Positions 1-8,671 of a stretch of DNA of 64,000 bases are shown here, one piece after another (positions within the stretch are counted from its first letter, which is position 1; every line of letters starts with the position of its first letter). The translations under genes were made by a program, and so were the position numbers. Source of the DNA: Pelagerythrobacter aerophilus (lineage in GTDB: Bacteria; Pseudomonadota; Alphaproteobacteria; Sphingomonadales; Sphingomonadaceae); NCBI RefSeq assembly GCF_003581645.1, contig NZ_QXFK01000018.1, forward strand, positions 62,001 through 126,000, written 5' to 3'. The notes under the pieces are model-generated. The model ran no database searches, was not told the DNA's origin, and saw only the letters and a list, made by a program, of their open reading frames with translations.

Positions 1-75
1 TTCACCTCCGCCGACGTCGTCCGTCACCCCATCGTCGGGCGGATCGTCGAGGCTTACGAGGGCAAACCTGAGTGA
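1..75 (+). CDS. phoH: PhoH-like ATPase, C-terminal end (partial)
   Basis: Only the last 24 codons and a TGA stop lie in the window. The visible tail reads DVVRHPIVGRIVEAYE, which matches the usual C-terminus of PhoH-family NTPases, thought to act in RNA metabolism. The catalytic Walker motifs are outside the window, so the call rests on the tail and on context: phoH is followed directly by ybeY and a CorC-like gene in many proteobacteria, and that order is kept here. The stop overlaps the GTG start of ybeY by three bases, which suggests translational coupling. Confidence 0.75.
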   Translation, partial: FTSADVVRHPIVGRIVEAYEGKPE

Positions 76-638
76 GCGCCATCGCCAACCCTTTGCCCAT
101 CGCTACTCGGCATCGCCTCAACCAATCGGACCTGACCCATATGGACCTCGACATCGAAATCGACGGCTGGCCGAGTTCCTACGACTGGGCAGACCTCGCC
201 TACCGTGCGACCGAGGCGGCGGAGAAAGTCGCGCCCGAGCTTGCCAACGGGCGGCTGACGGCAAGCGTGCTGTTCACCGTCGACGAGGATGTCCGCACGC
301 TCAACCGCGAGTGGCGCACGAAGGACAAGCCGACCAACGTGCTCTCGTTCCCCATGCTGACGCGCGAGGAACTGCTCGGGCTTACCCCGGAGGGTGGGCC
401 GGAGATGCTCGGCGATCTCGCGCTCGCATGGGAAACGTGCATGCGGGAAGCGGCAGAGAAGGGAATACCGCTGGAGAACCATGCGCTCCATCTGCTGGTC
501 CATGGCCTGCTCCATCTGGCCGGATACGATCACGAGATTTCGGAGCAGGATGCCGAGGCAATGGAGGGCATGGAGATAAAGGCGCTTGCGCTTCTCGGCC
601 TGCCGGACCCATATGGCGATCGAGACAACCAGGAGTGA
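72..638 (+). CDS. ybeY: Endoribonuclease YbeY (rRNA maturation factor)
   Basis: This 188-residue protein belongs to the YbeY/UPF0054 family of zinc-dependent endoribonucleases, which mature the 16S rRNA 3' end and take part in ribosome quality control in the cytoplasm. The family signature HGLLHLAGYDH near residue 140 supplies the three zinc-binding histidines. An upstream RTKDKPTNVLSFP block is also typical. The GTG start at 72 overlaps the phoH stop. An ATG at 141 (MDLDIEIDGW) would give a protein of more usual length, and since the 23 residues before it are not family-like, that ATG may be the true start. It is followed 11 bases later by the CBS-domain gene. Confidence 0.95.
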   Translation: MSAIANPLPIATRHRLNQSDLTHMDLDIEIDGWPSSYDWADLAYRATEAAEKVAPELANGRLTASVLFTVDEDVRTLNREWRTKDKPTNVLSFPMLTREELLGLTPEGGPEMLGDLALAWETCMREAAEKGIPLENHALHLLVHGLLHLAGYDHEISEQDAEAMEGMEIKALALLGLPDPYGDRDNQE

Positions 639-649
639 CATCCAGGGCC

Positions 650-1564
650 ATGCCCGATTCCGATAACTCTGCCGGAGACGCGGACAGTAGACGCGGGCTT
701 TGGCTCGCCATTCGCAGATTCTTCGACGGCGAAAGTGACCGGTCGCTGCGCGAGCAGCTCGAGGAAGCGATCGACGAGCACGAGGACGAACAGTCCGCCA
801 ATGGCGAGGAGTCCGGGCCCGGCGACGACCTTTCGCCGGTCGAACGGCAGATGCTCCGCAACATTCTCCACTTCCGCGAGCATGACGCGGACGACATTGC
901 GGTTCCCCGCGGCGAAATCATCGCGATCGATGCAGCGCGGAGCTGGGACGAACTCGTCTCCAGCTTCTCGGAGAACGGCCACTCGCGCATGCCGGTCTAT
1001 CGCGACACGCTCGACGACGTGATCGGGATGATCCACATCAAGGACGTGTTTCCTTACCTGGCGCAGGGCAAGCCCCCGCCGGAGGACTGGACCGTGCTGA
1101 TGCGCCAGCCGCTCTACGTGCCGCAGGCGCGCGGCGCTCTCGACGTGCTCGCGGACATGCGCGCACAGCGCACGCACCTTGCCGTCGTGCTGGACGAGTT
1201 CTCGGGCACCGACGGGATCATCACGATCGAGGATCTGGTGGAAGAGATCGTCGGCGATATCGAGGACGAGCACGACGAGATGCCCGAGCAATGGATCGTG
1301 CCGATCGGCGAAGGCATGTGGGACTGCGATGCCCGCGCCGAGCTCGAGGACGTGGCCGAGCAGGTCGACCCGCGCCTCGCCGAAGTCGCGGAATCGGTCG
1401 ACACGCTGGGCGGTCTCGCATTCGTTCTGGCCGAGCGGGTACCGCCGGTGGGCGCGGTCCTGCGGCATCCGAGCGGCTGGTGCATCGAGGTGACCGCAGG
1501 CGACGCGACGCACGTCACACGGCTGCGGCTGCATCCGCCCGAGGAAGCACCGGCAGTCGACTGA
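650..1564 (+). CDS. CorC/HlyC-type CBS-domain protein
   Basis: The 304-residue protein starts at the ATG at 650; the same frame is open further upstream but only as antisense-like reading of ybeY. After an acidic N-terminus it has a pair of CBS domains (roughly residues 70-200; note GHSRMPVYRDTLDDVIGMIH and VVLDEFSGTDGIITIEDLVE) and then a CorC_HlyC transporter-associated domain up to the end. It lacks the membrane DUF21 domain, as in E. coli CorC/YbeX. Such proteins are linked to magnesium and cobalt efflux or to ribosome-related functions. The phoH-ybeY-corC order agrees with that assignment. Its stop overlaps the start of the LysR gene by one base. Confidence 0.85.
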   Translation: MPDSDNSAGDADSRRGLWLAIRRFFDGESDRSLREQLEEAIDEHEDEQSANGEESGPGDDLSPVERQMLRNILHFREHDADDIAVPRGEIIAIDAARSWDELVSSFSENGHSRMPVYRDTLDDVIGMIHIKDVFPYLAQGKPPPEDWTVLMRQPLYVPQARGALDVLADMRAQRTHLAVVLDEFSGTDGIITIEDLVEEIVGDIEDEHDEMPEQWIVPIGEGMWDCDARAELEDVAEQVDPRLAEVAESVDTLGGLAFVLAERVPPVGAVLRHPSGWCIEVTAGDATHVTRLRLHPPEEAPAVD

Positions 1565-2454
1565 TGGCAAAACCGACCCGTCGCCTGCCGCCCCTGCGTG
1601 CGCTTGAGGCATTCATGCGTACCGTTCGTCTCGGCTCTGCCCGCGCGGCGGCCGACGAGATCGGCCTCAGCCCCTCCGCGCTCTCGCGCCGGATCGGCAA
1701 TCTCGAGGAATTCGTCGGCAAGAAGCTGTTCACCCGCGCGCGGCAAGCGATGCAGCTTACCGACGAGGGACACCATTTTTACGAGGCGGTGAGCCCGCAC
1801 TTCGAAGCGCTTGCGCGTGCAGTGGAGGGGCAGTCGGAAAACCTCTCGTTGCTGCGCCTCCACCTTGGGGTGCTGCCGCTGTTCGGCAGTCAGCGCCTGT
1901 TCCCACGCCTGGCGGAGCTGCGCGAATTGCACCCGCGGTTGCACATCGACATCGACACCGGGCCGCATCTGGAAACGCGCGTCGGCGATACGCTGGATGC
2001 GGCGATCATCCTCTCACGGGGTCCCGACAGGTCGCTCCATGCGGTCCGGCTCGACTACAACAAGGTCCATGCGATCTGCCGGGTCGAAGTGGCCGAGGCG
2101 CTCGGCGAGAAACCCGATGCGGAGCTGCTCGCGAAACAGACCTTCCTGATCCACACCGAACTGCCGGCCAGCTTCGAGGCCTGGAAACGCGCGCACGGAC
2201 TCGACGATCTCGAACCCGCCGCGATCGACCATTTCGACTCGGGCCAGTTGATTCTCGAAGCCGCCGCGCAGGGTCTCGGCATCGCGATCATGCACGACGA
2301 CCACTTCCGCCGCGCGTCCGACCGCCGCCTGACGAGCCTCTACGACGTCGAAGTCGAAAGCCCGTACAGCTACTGGTTCGTGTGCAAGCCCACCGCCCTG
2401 GAAGAACGCCCGGTGCGCCTGTTCCACGACTGGCTGGTGAAGGCGGAGCTTTAG
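1564..2454 (+). CDS. LysR-family transcriptional regulator
   Basis: A 296-residue LysR-type regulator. Residues 7-66 carry the winged helix-turn-helix (LPPLRALEAFMRTVRLGSAR, then SPSALSRRIGNLEEFVGKKL). The rest resembles the periplasmic-binding-like effector domain, closest in style to the GcvA group. The start ATG overlaps the TGA of the CBS gene, so the two are probably co-transcribed. In many alphaproteobacteria lnt follows corC; here the regulator takes that place. Its targets and effector cannot be read from the sequence. It converges on the lipase gene with only one base between the stops. Confidence 0.88.
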   Translation: MAKPTRRLPPLRALEAFMRTVRLGSARAAADEIGLSPSALSRRIGNLEEFVGKKLFTRARQAMQLTDEGHHFYEAVSPHFEALARAVEGQSENLSLLRLHLGVLPLFGSQRLFPRLAELRELHPRLHIDIDTGPHLETRVGDTLDAAIILSRGPDRSLHAVRLDYNKVHAICRVEVAEALGEKPDAELLAKQTFLIHTELPASFEAWKRAHGLDDLEPAAIDHFDSGQLILEAAAQGLGIAIMHDDHFRRASDRRLTSLYDVEVESPYSYWFVCKPTALEERPVRLFHDWLVKAEL

Positions 2455-2455
2455 A

Positions 2456-3364
2456 TCAGTCTTCCTCGATATGCGTCTTGTGGCGGCAGATGTCTTCCGG
2501 CAGCGCGGCGCCGGGATGCGGCTTGTCGGCGGGGCCGCATTCGACCGCGGGCTTGGGAATGGCATTCTCGTGGACTGAATCGAGCGCCTCGGGATCGCCG
2601 TAGGCCGCGATCCAGGTGAGGCATTCGGCGAGCTTGCGGACCGAGTGGTCCTTCCATGGAGCACCATTCGGACGGCAATTGACGACCAGCCGGTCCTGCA
2701 GGAACACGCTGTTGCCAGTCGGCAGGCCGCGCAGCGCCTCGCCGCGTTCCGAAACGGTGACGCGCCGGCTGCGGGTCGGTTGCTCCGGAGTCGAGAAGCG
2801 CGGCGACTGGTTGAAGGCGTAGGACGTGGCGCGCGGCTCGCGCAGGGCCACGTAAGCCGCGATCGCACCGCCGAGCGAGTGGCCGGTCAGCCGGATCGGC
2901 ACCTCGTCGAGTCCCTGCTCGTCCAGCATCTTGCGATGGGTGGCGTAGGTATCCCACCCGCGATCATTGTGAAGCTCGCCGATATTGCCGAGCACCCAGT
3001 CGGCGAGGCTGTCCATCTCGGTGCCGCGAAAAGCGATGACGCGTTCGGCCAGCTTCGGCTCACCGGCCTCGCCGGCCGGCTCGTAACGGTCGTAGACGAC
3101 GTAGGCGTAGCCCGATTCGAGCTCATGCGGCTCGCCAGCCTGCACGAAGCCGCCCGGCGGATGGGCGAATCCCTCTTCGTCCTTGTAGCTGTTGTTGGCG
3201 AGCTGGGCGTATTGCCAGCTCTCCTCCGCCAGTTCGCGCGTGAAACCGCACCAGCCACCCGGCTCGTAGAGACAGGGGCTGCGCGCCTGCGTCAGATCGG
3301 TGGCGCAGGCGGAGAGCAGCAACGCTGCCCCCGCCCCGACACAGGCCCGCAAAGCACGGGCCAC
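2456..3364 (-). CDS. Lipase class 3-like lipoprotein
   Basis: A 302-residue putative alpha/beta hydrolase exported as a lipoprotein: the N-terminus has a short hydrophobic stretch ending in the lipobox LLSAC, with Cys at about residue 19. The nucleophile elbow TGHSLGGAIAAYVAL (about residue 164) and the preceding VIAFRGTEMDS oxyanion-type block fit the lipase class 3/DUF2974 group. A catalytic Asp and His further on are plausible but not assigned. Substrate is unknown; an outer-membrane or periplasmic esterase or lipase is the inference. It lies five bases downstream of the cyclophilin gene on the same strand. Confidence 0.8.
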   Translation of the reverse strand: MARALRACVGAGAALLLSACATDLTQARSPCLYEPGGWCGFTRELAEESWQYAQLANNSYKDEEGFAHPPGGFVQAGEPHELESGYAYVVYDRYEPAGEAGEPKLAERVIAFRGTEMDSLADWVLGNIGELHNDRGWDTYATHRKMLDEQGLDEVPIRLTGHSLGGAIAAYVALREPRATSYAFNQSPRFSTPEQPTRSRRVTVSERGEALRGLPTGNSVFLQDRLVVNCRPNGAPWKDHSVRKLAECLTWIAAYGDPEALDSVHENAIPKPAVECGPADKPHPGAALPEDICRHKTHIEED

Positions 3365-3369
3365 GGCAA

Positions 3370-3834
3370 TCAGGCGACGGTCGCCTTGACGATCTTGCCC
3401 GGCTCGCGCGGCGGCTCGCCCTTGGGCAGCGCATCGATGTGCTCCATGCCGCTCTCGACCTGGCCCCAGACGGTGTACTGGTTGTCGAGGAAGCGCGCGT
3501 CGTCGAAGCAGATGAAGAACTGGCTGTTGGCGCTGTCGGGCACCTGGGTGCGCGCCATCGAGCAGGTGCCGCGCACGTGCGGCTCGGAATTGAACTCGGC
3601 CTTCAGGTCGGGCTTGTCGCTGCCGCCCATGCCGGTGCCGGTCGGATCGCCGCCCTGCGCCATGAAGCCGGGGATCACGCGGTGGAACACCACGCCGTCG
3701 TAGAACCCTTCCTTGGCGAGTTCCGTGATCCGCTCGACATGACCCGGCGCGAGATCGGGCCGCAGCTTGATCACGACGTCGCCACCCTCCCCATTGCCGG
3801 TATCGAGTGTGAGGGTGAGCGTCTGGTCGGCCAT
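3370..3834 (-). CDS. Peptidyl-prolyl cis-trans isomerase, cyclophilin type
   Basis: A 154-residue single-domain cyclophilin without a signal peptide, so probably cytoplasmic. The motifs FYDGVVFHRVIPGFMAQGGD and SQFFICFDDARFLDNQYTVW include the catalytic Arg, Phe and Met and the proline pocket of the family. The start was set at the ATG at 3834 (MADQTLTLTL), because the longer open frame upstream only shadows mgtE. It precedes the lipase-like gene and is divergent from mgtE across about 105 bases. Confidence 0.93.
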   Translation of the reverse strand: MADQTLTLTLDTGNGEGGDVVIKLRPDLAPGHVERITELAKEGFYDGVVFHRVIPGFMAQGGDPTGTGMGGSDKPDLKAEFNSEPHVRGTCSMARTQVPDSANSQFFICFDDARFLDNQYTVWGQVESGMEHIDALPKGEPPREPGKIVKATVA

Positions 3835-3905
3835 GGAATCGTGTCTCCTAATTCGTGTCGGCGCCGGTATAGGCACTCGCGGCGCAAAGTCACCCCGGCG
3901 CGCGC

Positions 3906-3933
3906 TTGCTTTTGCGCGCTCGGGCCGTAGAGC
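3906..3933 (+). promoter_or_regulatory. Putative promoter of mgtE (leaderless type)
   Basis: TTGCTT at 3906-3911 and TAGAGC at 3928-3933 are separated by 16 bases. Only six bases separate the -10 element from the ATG of mgtE at 3940, so transcription would begin at or next to the start codon. No Shine-Dalgarno sequence lies before the ATG. This is a by-eye match; leaderless mRNAs are common in alphaproteobacteria. Confidence 0.4.
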
Positions 3934-3939
3934 GGGCGC

Positions 3940-5388
3940 ATGGCGGACGAGACGCGCGAGGACGAGATCAGGCCGGCAGATCCGCCGCTGGCGGAGGACG
4001 GTGCGCGCCCCGACGACCGTGTCGACGACGAGCGCCACGACGAGGAAAACCGGCTGAAACCCGATTACGTCCGCGCCGTGCGCGAGGCGCTGGAGGATGG
4101 CGACAAGGGCGCCGTCTACGATCTGGTCGAGCCGCTGCACCCCGCCGACATCGCCGACCTCCTCGAGCTGTTCGAGCGTGACGAACGGCGCGAGCTCGCG
4201 GCTGCGATCACCGACCTGATGAGCTCCGAAGTCATTGCCGAGCTCAACGATTACGTCCGCGACGACATGATGGAGGCGCTGCCGGCCGGTGCGGTCGCAG
4301 CGATTGCCGAACAGCTCGAGACCGACGACGCCGTCCAGTTGATCGAAGACCTCGGGCCGGAGGAACAGCGCGCCGTCCTCGCCGCGCTCGATGCGGAAAA
4401 CCGCGCGGCGATCGAAAGCGCGCTCTCCTACCCGGAGGAAACCGCCGGGCGCCTGATGAGCCGCGAGTTCGTGGCCGTGCCCGAGCACATGACCGTCGGC
4501 GACCTGATCGATTTCCTCCGCGAGGAACGCGATCTCGCGAACGATTTCTGGGAAGTCTACGTGGTCGACCATGCGCACCATCCGGTCGGCACCTGCGCGC
4601 TGAGCTGGATTCTGCGCACCCCGCGCAGCGTCGCACTGACCGACGTGATGAAGCGCGACCAGACCCTGATCCCGGTCACGATGGACCAGGAAGAAGTCGC
4701 ACTGATGTTCCAGAAGTACGCGCTGATATCGGCCGCCGTGGTCGACGGAAACGGACGGCTGGTCGGCCAGATGACGGTGGACGACGTGGTCCACATCATC
4801 TCGGAAGAAGCGGGCGAGGACGTGCTGCTGCTCTCAGGCGCGGGCGACGGCGACATCAACGAGCCGATCCGCGACGCCTATACGGCGCGCGTGCGCTGGC
4901 TGATCGCCAATCTCGGCACCGCGCTGGTGGCGAGCCTGATCATCGCCATGTTCGGCGCCGCGATCGAACAGCTCGTCGCACTGGCCATACTCATGCCGAT
5001 CGTCGCCAGCATCGGCGGCAATGCGGGGACCCAGACGATGGCGGTGACGGTGCGCGCGATCGCGATGAACCAGCTCACCCAAGCCAACACGGGCCGTATC
5101 CTGTGGCGCGAGATGCGCGTCGCCCTGCTCAACGGGGCGACGATCGCGGTGCTGATCGGGATCGCGACCGGGATCGTCTTCACGCCCATGCTCGGCGCGG
5201 TGATCGCAGCGGCGATGGTGATCAACATCGTCGTGGCCGGCCTCGCCGGAGTGCTCGTCCCAGTGATCTTCGACCGGCTGAAGCAGGACCCGGCCGTGGC
5301 GAGTTCGGTCTTCGTCACGATGATCACCGACTCGATGGGCTTCTTCGCCTTCCTCGGCCTTGCGGTGTCGAGCGGGCTGGTCGGCTGA
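3940..5388 (+). CDS. mgtE: Magnesium transporter MgtE
   Basis: A 482-residue MgtE-family Mg2+ channel of the inner membrane. A hydrophilic, acidic N-terminus is followed by the superhelical N domain (about residues 45-150), two CBS domains (about 155-280) and a C-terminal membrane domain with about five helices (about 305-482). The membrane domain holds the conserved block MPIVASIGGNAGTQTMAVTV. The cytosolic N and CBS domains are known to sense Mg2+ and close the pore. The start follows a likely leaderless promoter. The gene stands alone, divergent from the cyclophilin. Confidence 0.95.
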   Translation: MADETREDEIRPADPPLAEDGARPDDRVDDERHDEENRLKPDYVRAVREALEDGDKGAVYDLVEPLHPADIADLLELFERDERRELAAAITDLMSSEVIAELNDYVRDDMMEALPAGAVAAIAEQLETDDAVQLIEDLGPEEQRAVLAALDAENRAAIESALSYPEETAGRLMSREFVAVPEHMTVGDLIDFLREERDLANDFWEVYVVDHAHHPVGTCALSWILRTPRSVALTDVMKRDQTLIPVTMDQEEVALMFQKYALISAAVVDGNGRLVGQMTVDDVVHIISEEAGEDVLLLSGAGDGDINEPIRDAYTARVRWLIANLGTALVASLIIAMFGAAIEQLVALAILMPIVASIGGNAGTQTMAVTVRAIAMNQLTQANTGRILWREMRVALLNGATIAVLIGIATGIVFTPMLGAVIAAAMVINIVVAGLAGVLVPVIFDRLKQDPAVASSVFVTMITDSMGFFAFLGLAVSSGLVG

Positions 5389-5389
5389 G

Positions 5390-5417
5390 TTGCGCGAGCG
5401 GCCATCGCGCCTATCTC
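5390..5417 (+). promoter_or_regulatory. Putative promoter of the DUF1489 gene (leaderless type)
   Basis: TTGCGC at 5390-5395 and TATCTC at 5412-5417 have a 16-base spacer, and the ATG at 5425 lies seven bases past the -10 element. No Shine-Dalgarno sequence is present. The arrangement copies that before mgtE, 1.5 kb upstream. Confidence 0.35.
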
Positions 5418-5424
5418 CATTATC

Positions 5425-5820
5425 ATGCCGCTCCACATGACCAAGATCGCCTATCGCTCGAAGAGCCTCGACAGCTTGCGCGAGTGGGTCGAGCGCGGGC
5501 CCGAGGCGCACATGACCACCCGCTATCTGCCCAAGCGGCACGAGGAGATGGTCGGCGGCTCGCTTTTCTGGATCATGGACCACGCGCTCGTTGCGCGTAG
5601 CGAGATCCTCGGCTTCGAGAAACGCGACGACGACGGGCGCTGGACGATCCGCCTTGCGCCGAAGCTGATCCGGGTCGAGCCGCGCCCCAAGCGGGCGCAT
5701 CAGGGCTGGCGCTATCTCGCCGATGCCGATGCGCCGCGGGACCTGCCCAAAGGCGAGGAGGCGGGCGACGTGCTGCCGGGCAAGATGATGAACCGGCTGA
5801 TCCGGCTCGGGCTAGTCTGA
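5425..5820 (+). CDS. DUF1489 family protein
   Basis: A 131-residue protein recognisable as DUF1489, a family of unknown function found mainly in alphaproteobacteria. It has an LHMTKIAYRSKSLDSLREWV start and the family-like block GGSLFWIMDHALVARSEILG, followed by basic stretches (RVEPRPKRAHQGWRYL) that could contact nucleic acid. No catalytic residues are evident. It is transcribed with mgtE in direction but probably from its own promoter. An internal ATG at 5437 is a possible alternative start. Confidence 0.85.
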   Translation: MPLHMTKIAYRSKSLDSLREWVERGPEAHMTTRYLPKRHEEMVGGSLFWIMDHALVARSEILGFEKRDDDGRWTIRLAPKLIRVEPRPKRAHQGWRYLADADAPRDLPKGEEAGDVLPGKMMNRLIRLGLV

Positions 5821-5914
5821 CCGATTAGTTAACGCCGGCGTCACACTGCGGCAAAGAACGCCGTCCATCCGCCCCGCTCCGGCCGCATCGGCCGGTCGCA
5901 TAGGGGGACGTCAC

Positions 5915-7681
5915 TTGCTCGAAACCACCGGTCGTTGGCCTGCGGAAGCGGGCCGAAGGCGCCTGCCCATGTTCGATGGTTCGCGCACGCTGTGGGCCCG
6001 GGCCGCAGGCACGATTGCAGGGCGCATCCGTCTGTTCGCTCTGTTCTTCGTGGGACTACTGCTGGCGCTCGGCATGGTGCTCGGCGCGGCGTTCTATCAG
6101 CTCACGATCCGCAACGACGAGGCCTCGGTCTTCTCCGGGGGATCGCTCGCGGCATCGGAGCTGACCACCGCGATCGCGGAAAGCCGCTACTACTCGTCGC
6201 GCTACGCCGTGACCGGCGATGCGAACGAGATCGCCCGCGCGCGCGAAACGCTCGCCAGCGCGCGCCACCGCCTGGGGGAAACGCGCGACGGGGCGGCGGA
6301 CATCGATCCCGAGAGCATGGAGGCAATCGCCTGGCTCGACGTGCAGGTCGACGGCTTCGAGGCCGAGCTCGACGCGCTGGAAAGCTCGATCGACGCATAC
6401 GGTCCGTCGCCCAGCGCGGTCGCCCTCGCAGATGCGATCGACGTGAGCGGCGAACTGCTGGCGGGGCAGGCGCGCGCGGTCGAGGCGACGCTCGCCGCAC
6501 GCACCCGCGACGCGCGCGCGGATCTGACCGACCTCAACCGCACCCTCTCGGCCGTGATCGTCGGCCTGATCGCCGGCTGCGTGATCCTCGCGCTGATCGG
6601 TGCGGGCTTCATGGTGCGGCAGGTCGCGGCCGCGATCCGCGAAATCACCGCTTCGATGACCGCACTTGCAGCCGGCGACCAGTCGGTCACCATCCCCGGC
6701 ACCGCCCGGAGCGACGAGATCGGTGAGATGGCGCGCGCGCTCACGGTGTTCCGGCAGAGCGCCCGCGAACTCGCCAAGCTGCAGGAGGATGCGGCGCGCC
6801 GCTCGGAAGAGAAACTCGCCGCACGCGACCGCCAAGCGGCCCTGCTGCGCGACCTCGCGACGCGGTTCGAGCAGACCGTCGGCGAAGTCGTCGGCGGGAT
6901 CGGCGCCGCGTCCAAGCAGCTCCAGACGACCGCCGGCGACATGGCGCAATCCGCCGAGCAGGCCGCCGCGCACGTGGACCAGGTCGCGGGTTCGATGGAC
7001 GAGACCAACCGCGGCGTCGCCATGGCCGCGGCAACCGGTGACCAGTTCGCATCCTCGGTCCGCGAGATCGGCGATCAGGCCGCGAGTTCCGCCGAACGCG
7101 CGCGCCACTCGCTTGCCTCCGTCGAAGCGATCGACGCGACCACGGGTGAACTGGCGGGCGCCGCGACGCAGATAGGCGAGATCGTGAGCGTGATCGATGC
7201 GATCGCCGAGCAGACCAACATCCTCGCGCTCAATGCCACGATCGAGGCGAGCCGGGCCGGCCAGGTCGGCGCCGGGTTCGCGGTCGTCGCCAACGAGATC
7301 AAGGAACTCGCCAAGCGGACCCGCGAATCGACCGAGGAGATCGAGGGCCAGATCGCAGCCGTCCAGCGCGCCAGCCACGCCAACATCCTCGCCCTGCGCG
7401 GGATCGGCGAGCATGTGCGCAACGTGGAGAGCAACGCCCGAACGATCGCGGAAGCGGTCGACGAGCAGGGCGTCGCCAGCCGCGAGCTAGCGCAGAGCCT
7501 CGATCTCGCGGCGAACGGCACGAACCGCGTGCGGGTCAGCATCGATCGGGTGCGCGGCATGGTGCGGACCACCGATCAATCGGCCGAGCAGGTCCTGAGC
7601 TCGGCGGACGAGCTGCACCGGCAGGCGGAAACCCTGCGCGGTCAGGTGGAGGACTTCCTCGCCTACGTGCGGCAGACGTAG
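5915..7681 (+). CDS. Methyl-accepting chemotaxis protein
   Basis: A 588-residue chemoreceptor-like protein. It has a first transmembrane helix (about residues 37-60), a helical periplasmic sensor region (about 60-205), a second membrane helix (about 206-230), a HAMP domain, and a long cytoplasmic signalling domain. The hairpin tip reads AEQTNILALNATIEASRAGQ and continues GFAVVANEIKELAKRT, the hallmark of the family and the CheA/CheW contact site. The TTG at 5915 has a good purine-rich ribosome site (AGGGGGA). The ATG at 5969 is the alternative and removes 18 residues. No other chemotaxis gene is nearby, so its signal and pathway are unknown. Confidence 0.93.
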   Translation: MLETTGRWPAEAGRRRLPMFDGSRTLWARAAGTIAGRIRLFALFFVGLLLALGMVLGAAFYQLTIRNDEASVFSGGSLAASELTTAIAESRYYSSRYAVTGDANEIARARETLASARHRLGETRDGAADIDPESMEAIAWLDVQVDGFEAELDALESSIDAYGPSPSAVALADAIDVSGELLAGQARAVEATLAARTRDARADLTDLNRTLSAVIVGLIAGCVILALIGAGFMVRQVAAAIREITASMTALAAGDQSVTIPGTARSDEIGEMARALTVFRQSARELAKLQEDAARRSEEKLAARDRQAALLRDLATRFEQTVGEVVGGIGAASKQLQTTAGDMAQSAEQAAAHVDQVAGSMDETNRGVAMAAATGDQFASSVREIGDQAASSAERARHSLASVEAIDATTGELAGAATQIGEIVSVIDAIAEQTNILALNATIEASRAGQVGAGFAVVANEIKELAKRTRESTEEIEGQIAAVQRASHANILALRGIGEHVRNVESNARTIAEAVDEQGVASRELAQSLDLAANGTNRVRVSIDRVRGMVRTTDQSAEQVLSSADELHRQAETLRGQVEDFLAYVRQT

Positions 7682-7738
7682 GACGGTTTGCGGAACGCAG
7701 GCCCAGTCTCCCCCGTTGATCGGGCGAGGAGAAGTCCC

Positions 7739-7984
7739 ATGACGGAACGCCAATCGCGCCACCCCGACAACGACCTGATCGACGAGCTGACAGACGAGCC
7801 GACCCCGCCGCAGTCGAGTTCATCGGGCGGCGAAGTCAATCGCACCGTCGGCAAGCGCGCCGAACTCAACCGCGCGACCGACCCGGAAGACCGCGAGCGA
7901 GCGGTCGGCTCCGATAATCCCGAGCAGGACGAGGCCAAGGGTGCCAAGACGATGAACGCGATCAAGAAAGGGCAGCAGGGCTAA
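7739..7984 (+). CDS. Small hydrophilic protein, unknown function
   Basis: An 81-residue, highly charged protein, probably disordered, rich in Asp, Glu, Ser and Pro. A strong ribosome binding site (GAGGAGAAG) sits just before the ATG at 7739, which is better than the upstream TTG at 7688. The sequence matches no family I recognise. It follows the chemoreceptor after about 57 bases and converges with the FrnE-like gene. Confidence 0.6.
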   Translation: MTERQSRHPDNDLIDELTDEPTPPQSSSSGGEVNRTVGKRAELNRATDPEDRERAVGSDNPEQDEAKGAKTMNAIKKGQQG

Positions 7985-7996
7985 GCCTGCCCGAGG

Positions 7997-8671
7997 TCAG
8001 CGCTGCGCTCGCTCCGCGACCCGCCTGAGCGCCGCCACGTAGGTTTCCGGCTGCTGCGCGCCCGGGATCAGGAAGCGCCCCTCGACGACCATCGCCGGAA
8101 CGCCGGTGATGTTCATGTCCAGGGCCTGCCGCTCCTCGGCGCGGACCCTCGCGGCGAGTACCTCGTCGTCGAGCGCGGCCGCGGCGCCGGCGCGGTCCTG
8201 CCCGCATTCCTCCGCGATATCGAGCAGCACCGGCCGCTCGCCGATCCGTCGCCGTTCATTGAAATGCGCGCGGAACAGCACGAGCTTGAGCGCGGTCTGC
8301 TTCGCCGGTCCTTCGCTGTCGAGCGCCCAGGCGAGCAGCCTGTGCGCCTCGAAGGTGTTCCACATCATCCCAGGCGGCGCTTCGCCCTCGCCGGCGTAGT
8401 CGAGCGAGACCCCCGCCTCGCGCGCGATCGCCCGCATCCGCTCGCGCGTGTCGCGCATCTCGGCTTCGCTGCGCCCGTACTTGCGGCGGAGATGCGCCTG
8501 CTGGTCCTCGCCTTCGGGCGGCATGTCGGGATTGAGTTCGAACGGTCGCCAACGCACCTCGGCCTCGATCTCTCCCTCCAGCTCGGCCAGTGCATGCGAG
8601 AGCTGGCCCCAGCCGATCAGGCACCAGGGGCACATGACATCGGACCAGATATCGATCGACAGGCGCGTCAT
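7997..8671 (-). CDS. DsbA family oxidoreductase, FrnE-like
   Basis: A 224-residue cytoplasmic DsbA-fold protein without signal peptide. The active site CPWC occurs in the N-terminal block DIWSDVMCPWCLIGW, and the cis-Pro loop is NITGVPAMVVEGRF near residue 195. These are features of the FrnE/2-hydroxychromene-2-carboxylate isomerase-like branch, often linked to oxidative-stress protection. The ATG at 8671 overlaps the nudC stop by four bases, so it is the distal gene of a nudC operon, itself coupled to the serine hydrolase upstream. Confidence 0.9.
   Translation of the reverse strand: MTRLSIDIWSDVMCPWCLIGWGQLSHALAELEGEIEAEVRWRPFELNPDMPPEGEDQQAHLRRKYGRSEAEMRDTRERMRAIAREAGVSLDYAGEGEAPPGMMWNTFEAHRLLAWALDSEGPAKQTALKLVLFRAHFNERRRIGERPVLLDIAEECGQDRAGAAAALDDEVLAARVRAEERQALDMNITGVPAMVVEGRFLIPGAQQPETYVAALRRVAERAQR

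Noticed and set aside
5840-5914. A regulatory site (TTAACG) before the chemoreceptor as a CtrA box.
   Set aside because: Only a half site was seen, without the second TTAA at the right distance.
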